NCBI GenBank assembly: GCA_022453515.1
Contig: JAJNNY010000025.1
Span: forward strand, 62,001-126,000
Direction of reading: 5' to 3'
Length of the DNA: 64,000 nucleotides
DNA from: Astrocystis sublimbata
Taxonomy: Eukaryota; Ascomycota; Sordariomycetes; Xylariales; Xylariaceae
The position numbers and the translations under genes are program-made. Positions 39,965 to 50,448 of the stretch are shown here, in pieces; positions within the stretch are counted from its first letter, which is position 1; each line of letters starts with the position of its first letter. The notes beneath the pieces were generated by a model. It had not been told where the DNA came from. It did no database searches and saw only the letters and a program-made list of their open reading frames with translations.

Positions 39965-42900
39965 ATGGATCCAAACGAGCAGTCCGAGCCCTCCCTGCCT
40001 CCGGCAGAGCAGGTATGTCATCCCCTCTCCCAGATGTGGCTCTCATGTTAAGGCCGTCGAAGATGCGCCAGCGGAGGCTTGCGAAGCTGGCCAGTCTGAG
40101 TTCCGTGCCGTCCAACGAAGCCGAATCCTCCACGCCATCGCCCTCCGCGCCGCCATCGCAACCAAGCCAGCCCCAGAGCCAGCCAATCCGCATCACCCAG
40201 AGCCCGAAGCCGAAGCCTGCGGAGAGCTCCAAGTCTGCGAACCCCTTCTCTCAGCTGGCAGGCAAGAAGCAGCCCGAATCGGGGAACGCCTCCTCTGTCG
40301 ATTCAGGTAATACCCGCAGCACCAAGAGACGCACGACTGCTGTTGACGCAGAGCCTTCAGAAACACTCCCTGCCAAGAAAGCCCAAACGGCAACAACAGA
40401 AAGCATAGAAGACTGGTCGGACCGTCTGCTCAGCGACGTCTTTCTTGTCACCCTCAGCGAGACAAGGAAGACGGACACTCGGGGCAATAAGCTCATATAC
40501 CTGCCCGAGACCCGGGCCGAGCTCGAGCAGTCTGGGGAGCCCACCAAACTCCGTGTATCGTGTATCGACAGTGCTCTCATCGAGGCTGCGAAATACCTGC
40601 CAAAGCACAAGGCTCTTCTTGACTACTTATTGCCCAGTTGGAAGCGGGTCATGAGGGCGAGCAGGCCCGCCCGCCGGCCGCCTCCCTCTCGGGAGGCGGC
40701 CGTGCTGGCCGAGGCGAAGCGCTTGTGCTTCAGTAACTGCATCTTCGCTCTGACTATGCCTGAATACTTTGGGTAGATGCTCCCGTCTGCGTGCATCTGG
40801 GGTCCGTAACTGTTATGCTAACCGCTGTTTGTTAGCCGAGAACCCAACCCGAATCACGACTCGTTAGTCCCTTATCTTCTTCGCAACCACGACAACGAGG
40901 ATGGTGTGTGCTTGGACTTTTTCACAGAGGCTGTTTCACGCATCCCCGAAGACGACAGCATATTGCCAATGTTCAACGACGCTATGGTCGATATAAGCCG
41001 CCGTGTCGCTAAAATGACCATGAACGACGACTACAAGCCCTACATCAATGTGAGAACAGACCTGGTCTACTAGATCGATGGATGCTGATATAAGCAGTGC
41101 CTTGTGACGTACTCACGTTTCCATCCTCTTCTTGATGCGCTTGCACGCGATCCGAATTTCCTTGTGGATCCAAGCCGCTACGAAAACAGGGAGCAGATAG
41201 CCCTGGCCACAGAGACCAACACAATCCTCGGACCCTTCTTCCGCATCTCACCACTTCAGACGGCGGTGACGCAAACCTATTTTGCTAATCCACGAACCAT
41301 TGACCCTGGCCATGTCAAGTCTTCTCAAACGGCATTGCAGATGACGCTAAACGCTCACCAAGGTGATTTAGAGAGCATTGTGAATGCCTTCGTCCGTGCC
41401 GGTTCCGTCGCCAAGGAGGCTATACTCAACTGGTTCGCATTTAACCTGAACTCGAACCACAAAAGGCGAGCTTTACAAGTCAACGCCACTGATGTTGCGT
41501 CAGATGGATTCATGGTGAACATCACAGCCGTGTTGGATAAGCTCTGCGAGCCGTTCATGGATGCTACTTTCTCCAAGATCAGCAAAATCGATCTCGACTA
41601 CCTTCGACGAGAACAACGCGTAGACATGAGTGACGAAACGAAGCTGAACGCCGACCAGGCTACGTCCGACGCTTTCTACAACAACAAAGCTGGAGGCACG
41701 TCCAACTTCATCTCAGAGATCTTTTTCTTAGCCCTAGCAGCTCACCACTACGGTCTTGGAGCTACGAATGCGAAGCTCAAGGACCTGGACAAGGACATCA
41801 AGTATTTCGAGAAGGTTATCAAACAGATGGAGGAGGAATTACCGAAAGTCCAGAGCGTGAGTTACCTGGTTAAGCCTGTATCTGTATGGAAGCCTTCTTG
41901 CTAAGCCGTGACAGGACCCTCTTCGCGCTGCAATGGTGAAACAGCACATCAAGACTGCTGTGACCGCTGCGGAGAAATATTCTGCTCTGAAATATGCGAT
42001 CCAGGCTGTTGTACTGGATCAGGGTATGCAAAGGCTGTCACTGCAGTTCATGCGATACGTTGCCGTTTGGCTGCTGCGAACTGCTAGCCAAACGGACTAT
42101 CGGCCTGGGGAGCAGATCAAGCTGCCGCTTACAGCAGAAAAACCTGCTGTGTTTAGCTGTTTGCCTGAATATGCGCTCCAAGATGTTGTGGATAACTTCA
42201 AGTTTGTGTTCAGGTACGTGAATACGCGGCACTCGCCGATCCATCGCTGATTTTAGAACCAGGTTTCTGCCCAACATGCTGATCTCGGCTATGGGCGACG
42301 AGATCATAGCTTTATGCATCACCTTCTTACGATCATCGGAGTACATAAAAAACCCTTACCTGAAATCTTCCTTGGTAACATTGCTCTTCTCCGGAACGTG
42401 GCCAGTATACCACTTGAGCCGTGGTGTGCTTGGCGATACACTGATAGGTTCAAGTTTCGCAAATGAACATTTGCTCCACTCCCTGATGAAGTTCTATATC
42501 GGTATGTACAGAATACCTGAGGTCTAGGCGAGCCCACACTAATAATACCAGAATGCGAGCATAGTGGCGTCAGTTCCGCGTTCTACGACAAGTTCAACAT
42601 TCGTTACGAAATTTTCCAGGTCATCAAAGTGATCTGGACAAATAATTTGTATAAGGAGAAGCTCAGTAAAGAGAGCAGGTAAGTCCAGACGTGTATGTGA
42701 TCAATGAGGCCTTATCTGACATAAGTAGGGTCAACCGCCAATTTTTCGTCCAGTTTGTGAACCTGCTACTCAATGATGCCACATATCTATTAGATGAAGC
42801 TCTCACAAAGCTCGTCAAAATCCATGAATACCAGAAGCAGCTTCAGGATCCGGGGCTATCACCCGAGGAGCAAGACAAGATCAGAACGGATTTGGAGCAA

Positions 42901-43623
42901 GCTGAGCAGCAATGCCAATCGTGGATGCAGTTGGTAAATGACACGATGGGGATGATGAAACTTTTCACCGAAACACTGCGTGATTCTTTCACTATGCCCG
43001 AGATCGTTGTCCGGTTAGCTGGCATGCTTAATTACAACCTTGAGTCGTTAGTTGGTCCGAAACGTAGTCAACTCAAGGTTGAGGACGCTAAAAAGTACCA
43101 CTTTGACCCTAAGACATTACTTTCCGACTTTATCGATGTTTACCTCAATCTCGGATCCAAACCCGATTTTGTTAAAGCAGTGGCTTCTGATGGTCGTTCG
43201 TACAAGCCATCGAACTTTGAGACAGCATCGCGTTTGCTCAATAATAGCCTGGGGAAGCCTCCCGAGTTGGTCGAGGCATGGGACAACCTTAAGGGCAAGA
43301 TAGCCGAGGCTAAGCAGGAGTTGGATCAGACAGAACTGGATTTGGGTGATATACCTCCAGAGTTCGAGGACCCTATCATGGGAGATCTGATGACCGACCC
43401 TGTCATCTTGCCATCGCGGCATATCATGGACCGATCCACTATCGTCCAGCAACTTCTATCGACTCCAAAGGACCCATTCTCAAATGTCCAGATGACGATC
43501 GACGATGTTGTGCCGGCAGATGATCTGCGTAAGAAGATTGAGGCGTGGAAAGCGGAGCGTATAGCGAGCGCCAAGCAGAAGTCGAGCGACTCAAGCGACG
43601 CGATGGATACAACAGTCGGATGA
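39965..43623 (+). CDS. UFD2: Ubiquitin conjugation factor E4 (Ufd2), U-box
   Basis: Eight exons: 39965-40012, 40063-40772, 40836-41049, 41098-41856, 41915-42213, 42263-42501, 42552-42678, 42729-43623. All seven introns are 48-63 bp and every join keeps frame; 1096 residues. The N-terminus reads MRQRRLAKL after the first splice, a conserved feature of fungal Ufd2. A long helical Ufd2 core follows (for example NPNHDSLVPYLL, ETNTILGPFFRISPL, FLPNMLISAMGDEIIA). The C-terminal U-box spans about residues 1010-1080, with FEDPIMGDLMTDPVILP and PKDPFSN. Known role: E4 ligase that lengthens ubiquitin chains with Cdc48/p97 in ER-associated and ubiquitin-fusion degradation. The weakest point is the first intron acceptor, which uses AAG. 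Confidence 0.93.
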
Positions 43624-44077
43624 TTTCGATGTAGCGCTTGCAAAGCGCCTTGAGCATTCTAACTTCATGTACATGTAGAAGCTGAATCGGGGAATTGTCG
43701 CTTTGTGTATTGGGCTAAATATCATGATGTCTCAGGGTCGCCGCCCGCTCTAGCGAAAGAGTCTCGTCGAGCAATGTTGCTCAATATGTTCGATGATGTA
43801 GAGATGTCTAGCGAGGTAATGGATACGTTCATGGATGGGCTATTGGCAATTGCGGCCTCGGCTATAGCACGTCTTAAATTCTCCAATGAATTAGAATGAC
43901 TAACTCCTGCACTGCCCTTCTACGTCCATGCAAAGTGTATTGCTCTTGCTCGCCCAAGGTTCTGAAGCTGGTACATGTCTTCCTCAAACTAAGCTATAAC
44001 TGAGTGAACAGCCTCAGGCTTTCCATGCAAGGGCTCATTTCCCGCATTCACCTTCGTCGAGGCATCCAGTCAAACCG
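43624..44077. other. Convergent intergenic, 0.45 kb
   Basis: 3' regions of UFD2 (plus) and of the small minus-strand gene. A 64-codon frame at 43705-43899 lacks support. Confidence 0.5.
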
Positions 44078-44398
44078 TCAGGAAGTCGATGCCGAACTTG
44101 TTGATCCTGGGTCACTGCTGCCTCCTTGCGTCTGCCGCACCAGGTGGTCGAGATACCCCCTCATATGCATTGTCCTCTCTGCAGATGTGCTTGCCGATGT
44201 CTTAAGAATGCCAGCTCTTTGAGCAACAAGCCTTTCAGTGGCTGTATCGGGGCCCTTGGCGAGATACTCTTTCATCATTGCGCTCTCGGTCCTTCTGCCC
44301 AACGTTAGCTATGACAGTACGTTTGCATCACGTCTCCGCATTTACGCATACAAGGTGGCAGATGTTTGCTGTGTTGAATTGGATAAGCTTGACGCCAT
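44078..44398 (-). CDS. Small two-exon gene, hypothetical protein
   Basis: Exon 1 is 44398-44352 (ATG after CACCAAAA, a good fungal start context), a 57-bp intron is 44351-44295 (GTATGC donor, CTAAC branch, GGGCAG acceptor), and exon 2 is 44294-44078; 87 residues. The frame continues exactly across the splice. The protein begins MASSLSNSTQQTSATLRTES and continues as Ala/Ser/Thr/Lys-rich helical sequence with MMKEYLAKGPDTATERL and MHMRGYLDHLVRQTQ, ending in a Ser/Thr/Gly tail. It has no signal peptide, membrane span or Cys. I do not know the family. Start context, canonical intron and frame continuity together make chance less likely. Confidence 0.6.
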
Positions 44399-46353
44399 TT
44401 TTGGTGTTGTAGATTTCCAATTAGCCGGCTGTGTAATAAATCGTCGTTATGTTTATTGAGACTGAAATATCGCCATTCGCTATAAACTCTGGCTTGCACA
44501 AACTGGCGTGTTGCTGCTATCAAGTCATTATTGTTACCCCTTGCGAGACTCATTTTTATATATCGTCTTGGATTGCAAACTCAACACCCGCAAGACAAGC
44601 ACTATTGGCATTTGCTCATATCTCCTCGTGCTTGCGTTCTGCTCTCTGAGCAGAACTTGATGAGTATAGAGGTAGAGTATGAGCCTCATCATAGGCATGG
44701 CACGATATCATAGTTGCGCTATCATCCTATCACCTAGGATAAACTCACCGAAAATTGAGGGCAATCCTATGAACGTTTCCTCGTCATCATTGGCAAGATT
44801 GCAGTACTTCCGATTTGAATCATTGCGCCAAATTCAGGTTCTCCGGCGTAAAAGCCACGCAGAGACAATATCGGCAGCGTGCGTCTCACTTGGCTAGACC
44901 TTCAATCCGCGCAAATCCGACAGCCTGCTTCAGTAGTGCTCTTCCCCTGCACGGTTGATTGGCGCAGATTCACTGTGCCTTCGGATTCCGTATCAGTGAG
45001 TCACACGCCACCCCCCCCCCCCCCCCCCCCTCTCTCTGTGAATGTACGTTGCATTCGGTATCTGTCTGTTTTGCGCAAGCGCAGACGTGCCGCCATCGAG
45101 AGAGTTTGCGCCATTGCGCAAAAGTCGTGAAATGAGAGTATTTATAAGACGCGTAGGTTTTCCCGTGAGCATGTTAATTGCTTTCAGCTCAACCAGAAAC
45201 TCCTAGACTTTATCAACATTGCGGTTATCTACTCGAGAAGTCTCATATATGACAATCATTGTCCGGTTTCTTGCGATAGCCAATTCCTCTACGTCGGCCA
45301 TTCTTTTAGTATCCTTGACATCATAGTCTCCAAATTATATACGCCCGAACCTACAAAGATTTGAACAGTACACCAAATAAACTCAGATGGCTCAATATTG
45401 TCCCGGACCTAGGCAGTGAGCTAGACTAGGAATTTGTCAAATCTTGTTGATGCAATACCTCTAGTCTCAGACATGATTCAAAGACCTCGCAATATACTGA
45501 GTATCCAAACTTCTCCTCTACTACCACAAACCTCGCGGAGTTGGACGACTTCTCACAGTCAAAACATCGTTGCATTGCATTCACAGCTCATTCAACTGTG
45601 CCAATTCAATTACAACACTGTAAGCGTTACTCGATCTTCTTGGGTTTTCCTTGGATCACTGTGCAGATATTTTCCTTTCAAAACTGTATCGTCGAATCAA
45701 AATATTTGAGTTAGGTATGACTGACATAGATTGCAGTGGAATAAGACGAAAGCTCAACTTGCGACTAGGTGGGAAAAGACGAGTTAAGTGAATGATTGCT
45801 GACATCAAATGTCCTTTGAATTATTTACGTGCAATTCAAGATGGTCGCAGGATACTGACAATGCCATTGCAGTTACCCAGCGTCGAATCCATTGCCTCAA
45901 GCGAAGCAGTACGTAACGAGTGGTTTCATGCACCTCAACACCCTCTTTTCCCTGCCGTGCCCTGAGAAGCCCAAGAGGCAGGCATAAGGTATCCCTGCAG
46001 GCTCCTCTGCCCAATTGTCTGCAATTGCCGACCTGACAGCACTATTTCCCTCTTACATGGCAGCTGCTGACTACACTTGATAAAGTGGTCAAGCGATTGG
46101 CCTCTACTAGAAACGTCGTTATCGCCAATAACAGCTCAAGAGCAGAAGGCACGTCCGTTGTGGTAGGCAAACACTGATAGTGTGGCCTGATGATCAGTAT
46201 GCTCACCATCTATCTCAGAGAACGCGTGACTCGGCGCATGGCGAAGGGCCACGCCAAAGAGTCGACGTATGCGAGGTAAATTCAAACCACGCATACGTCA
46301 GGAGGAGCCGCAACCAGTTATCCGATTGCGGACCCGCCGAAAATACCGAGTCT
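44399..46353. other. Intergenic, 2.0 kb
   Basis: Contains a run of 20 C followed by a short TC repeat at 45011-45036. Otherwise AT-moderate sequence with short frames of no coding character. Possible 5' exons or leader of the C2H2-like gene lie in its last 200 bases. Confidence 0.5.
45011..45036. repeat. C20 homopolymer plus TC repeat
   Basis: Twenty consecutive C followed by TCTCTC. The other strand carries G20. Confidence 0.95.
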
Positions 46354-47837
46354 ATGGATCGAAGTCAAGTAACAGTCGCTGCTCAACTATCCAGAAGCGA
46401 CCTGGTAGCCCAAGAAGAAGAGAGGAAGTTGTCGGCAGAGGAATACATTACCCATACAAAGAAAGTTGCAGTGGAGCGGGTGATGGGTGAATTCCAAAAA
46501 TGGCTTGACAAGAGACTGGCAATCATCTCTTACACCATCGAAGCCTCTGAAGCATCTGATGATAGCGGAACTGGCCCCGACAATTCCGGCTCTCAGGGCC
46601 AAGGTAGGGACGGAAGGTTTGGAGGAGCAAATAGTAGACCGAAACGACATTTTAATGAGGATGGCAGCCAAGACGATCTTTCAGGGGAAGGAGACGAGAA
46701 AGAGGATGATAGAGGGGGGAACAAGCGTGTTAAAAAAGGTGAGTGATATGAAATCTATGAATTACGTTGTGTGGCAATCCCAAAAAGTCATTATGCTCTT
46801 GCCGAATGCAGGTGCTGATCCTCTTTCCACAGAAGGCACCGATCCTGACCAAATACGATTCGCCTGTCCCTTTCGGAAACACAACCCGGCAGTTCACACG
46901 AAAGCAGTCTGCGTCAAAGGAGGATGGAAGTCAATTCACAGACTGAAGTAAGTTCGGTTGAGTTGAGTCATATTTTGAGTCACAGCACTGATGATAGCCA
47001 ACTATGCAGGGAGCACCTGTACAGAGTGCATCGCTTACCGAACCACCAATGTCAAAGGTGTGGCTCTTGTTTCGAAGAACATATAGAGCTCGAAGGCCAT
47101 GTGTATGCCGACGAGCGTTGCGAGAAAAGAAATGTGGTCTCTGAAGAAGGGATAGACCAGCATACAGAAAGAAGGCTCCGGGTGAGGAAGAAGCACAACT
47201 CGGGCCAAACAGAGGCGCAACAGTGGAGTGATCTCTACGTGCTTCTTTTCCCTGGGGTGGATCAAGCCGCAGTCCCAAGTCCATGTACGTTGATCTGTTC
47301 ACTCTCACTCCTTTGGCAAAAGAGGAAGGACGCTAACATTGGGAAGATCCTGACTATAATGACAGCACCTCGCAGTCCACGAAGCTTCAGAATTATCAAC
47401 ACGTGGAGAAGCGGATCAAGAAAGTACTCCCACGACTAGTCAGACAGCGAGTGGAACGGAAGTTTGAAACGGTCGAAGCCGACGTGCTGCATGGTCTTAA
47501 CGACATTGTTCGTAACTGCCTAGCTGATTTCTTCAGGAACAACATGTCTTCAGACGGAGGGTCCTCAACGACTACTCCCCAAACGGCATCGAGAGCAAAC
47601 ACGCCAGCTCTGACGTCAACAGATGAAAACCATGCCCTGTCTCTCGGCACCGACATAGAAATAGATCTGGGGTTTGATGAGCTATTGAATGACCCTACTC
47701 TCGACTTTGGGGGCGGTTTCGGTCCCTTTGACTTTTTTCCAGATGCGATCAGCAATGGTGGGAATGGATACGGCATGGATAATCTGACGTCGGATTCGGG
47801 ATATGTCTCGACGAACACTTACACAAGCTGTCTGTGA
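46354..47837 (+). CDS. Fungus-specific C2H2-like zinc-binding protein
   Basis: Exons 46354-46738, 46812-46947, 47010-47284, 47347-47837; introns of 73, 62 and 62 bp; 428 residues from this ATG. After an acidic, disordered N-terminus the joined frame gives FACPFRKHNP (about residue 145), GGWKSIHRLKEHLYRVHRLP and CQRCGSCFEEHIELEGH, then ERCEK. This Cys/His block recurs in a large family of ascomycete nuclear-looking proteins. The next stretch, LYVLLFPGVDQAAVPSPYPD, matches the usual family follow-up. The C-terminus is Ser/Thr-rich and ends in acidic, Phe/Gly-rich sequence. Function is unknown in the family; DNA or RNA binding is a guess. The frame is open upstream of 46354, so an earlier start, perhaps with an intron near 46275-46300, is possible. 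Confidence 0.75.
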
Positions 47838-50448
47838 GAATAAGGTTACCTGTCAAACGCCACGAGGAACCTTTTCCATGCTTCTTCTATATCGATCTAC
47901 AAGATGTCTCTCTTTACAAGTATTTCTTTTGTTGGGTAGGGTGAAGTTGTACTTGGAGAAGGTTTCACGACTGCATCGTACGATGCTCATTTTCTTGTCC
48001 AGTAACTTCTTTTTCTCTCTATGATGACATGTCAGTTAGAATCGGAAGCTATGATCTACGAGTACGGTAAATATCGCGCATCATCGCGATACAAAAATTC
48101 CGGATGTAAGCTACCTCATGCCTCATCAAGAATACGAGTTGGATGCGGGCCATGATCATGTGTAGGAACTTTGCATCGATGTCATAACTTCGTCTACCAG
48201 CCTGTCCCAATACACTGCATTTGAACATACTTGCTAACTCATCTATAATTCCAAGAAACAATGACTGCAAGGGTTGCTTTCAAAATGGTCAACGGGCGAG
48301 ATGCCACACGGGTTTATGATGTACCCCCATGGTCATATCGCGGCGGTGACTTTCAGGATGGAGAGTCTCGTATATCATGATATTGCTGCATGTTGCTGAG
48401 TATGGCAATGGCCCACGACCGATGTTGATGTTTCGAATGTCTGACAGGAAAAGAGAAAGACTGCGTATTACTTGCTGCCTGTTTCTTGCATGTATTTGGC
48501 TCTCGAGACTTTTCAAATTCAAGTGGATGGGCTCGAAGTCGAAGGTATGTGGTCTTTTGAGAATTGAGAACCACTTATGAGGCCCAGAAGGGAGAGCACC
48601 ACGATCTGGTCATAGGCCCCATCGTGGCTGTTCGGCTGTCTCCTGCCCGTGAATATGTGCTTTTGATCAGCCGCTCACTTTCTAGCACTTGTTGGTGCAG
48701 ATGTGACCTCATTCATAAGTAGCAATTGCGAGGCTCAGGATCATGCCAGGTTGTGAGTAAGCAACACAAAGGGGGCAAGGTTCATCCCAACTACTCCAGG
48801 CTTTCTTTACCTTGCCATCTTCATGCACGCTATTGACAGCCGCGGTGCGCTAAGTTGTGCTTATACCAGGTACCAGGTAACCTTAGGTAGGTAAGGTTAG
48901 GTACAGTACCTCAGGTACCTTATATTTTGTTGGCCGAACCTCAGCAGCTTCCAGTTACAGCAGTGCGGCGCTCGAGCTGGTGGTGTCTTTTCACGTTGTC
49001 TGGTTGGTGCCTCAGCACTCTATTGAGCGTTGGTGCGGGGGATGAAGCCGTTATAGGCATGGCGTCTATATCACATGCCCCCAATCTACCTAGGTAGGTA
49101 GGTAGACAATTTCCCCTGGGCGTTCCTAGGTTAGTCCAAGGGGCACTTGGAGCACTTTTGCAATTCTTCAATAAAACCCCTGCAGCGAGACGCGCTATCA
49201 GGGACGCTAGGACGCTACACACCTCGCGATCGTCAATCTGTCCCACTAGGTAGCTCGGTAGCCATGAGCCGTGCACCATGCTCGACCAGCGGCCATCACA
49301 ACGCTAAGACAGCGCTAGTATATATACGTATTAGCGTGCTCGAAAATCTGGCGACCGTCTGCTACACAGGTACTTGCAGGTAGTAGATCATAGAAACATG
49401 CAGCGATTGATAAAGTCTGACGGGGTTTATGGACATCATGAATGTACCTACCTAGGTGTGTACTTAAGTATACCTCGTGCATGCTGGCCGGGTTATCGCA
49501 TCCGCCTGCCCACCTGTCGGGATACCTACGTGCACACTGCACGCTACATCAACACTGGCAGTACGAAACCTTTGAAGAGTGCCCTACTCGTAGATGGAGG
49601 CAACCTTGGAAGTCTCAAGTCTCAAGTCTCAACCTTGGTCTCAACCTTCCGACGAGCAACACCCACCGACCATGATCATTGATCATTGATCATGATCCCG
49701 AGCAGCAACTGCGACCGTGAACCCGACTCGTATTGCTGTGCTCATCTGATAGACGGCATTTCCAGCTTGATCCCTGCCCGCCTCCGTCCCAATCTACCGT
49801 CTCTAGTCGGAGCTGCTGCCACTCCCATCTAGTTGCCTCGATACCCTCGCCCTCGCCCTCGCCCGCCAGACCAGGGGACGCAGAAGAAAAAAAAGAACGC
49901 CAACGCACGTCTTGGCATTCTTCCCACCACCACAGTGACGTTGCCCAAGCATCAACCATTACCCCCTTATCTACGTCTGCCTCGGTCGCTCATGTGCGGC
50001 CGACAAACAGAGTGCCGTCCACACATCGCAATACGAGGAGAGCGAGAAAGAGAAACAGTCTGTGTGTTGTGCCGGCAGCTGATTGTCACAATATAAGGAT
50101 ATCATCCCGCATGTCACCGAACCCAGCACTCTGGCAGATCTGAACAGAGGCTCGAGGGTTCCGTCCCTGTCCGTTCGCAACACAAACCGCCGTCTCACCG
50201 TCCATCTTCACGTCCCGTCTTCGTTGCACCACGGCGCACAGCATTGCGCATATTCACGCACCCGACGCGGCGCTTCCATGAATTCCACACACGACCGGGT
50301 CGCCTGCCGTTGAACCAGTCGATAAGCACGACACACGACGCACGACGCACGAAGCACCGGCCCAGGCGCACAATCCCTTCTCCCCCATCACCTGCCCGCG
50401 CCTCATGCGGCTGCCCGACACGCAGCCTCCGTGCGACCAGCCGTCCCA
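47838..50448. other. Intergenic, 2.6 kb, upstream of the DOCK gene
   Basis: TACC tracts near 48870-48925 and 49086-49107, a TCTCAAG tandem (49611-49648) and a TTGATCA tandem (49672-49697). The last 700 bases are C-rich with CA/CGA-rich stretches like a long fungal 5' leader. No other gene seen. Confidence 0.55.

Noticed and set aside
43705..43899. 64-codon frame right after UFD2
   Set aside because: It begins at a non-ATG codon and lies in the shared 3' region of two convergent genes; no supporting motif.
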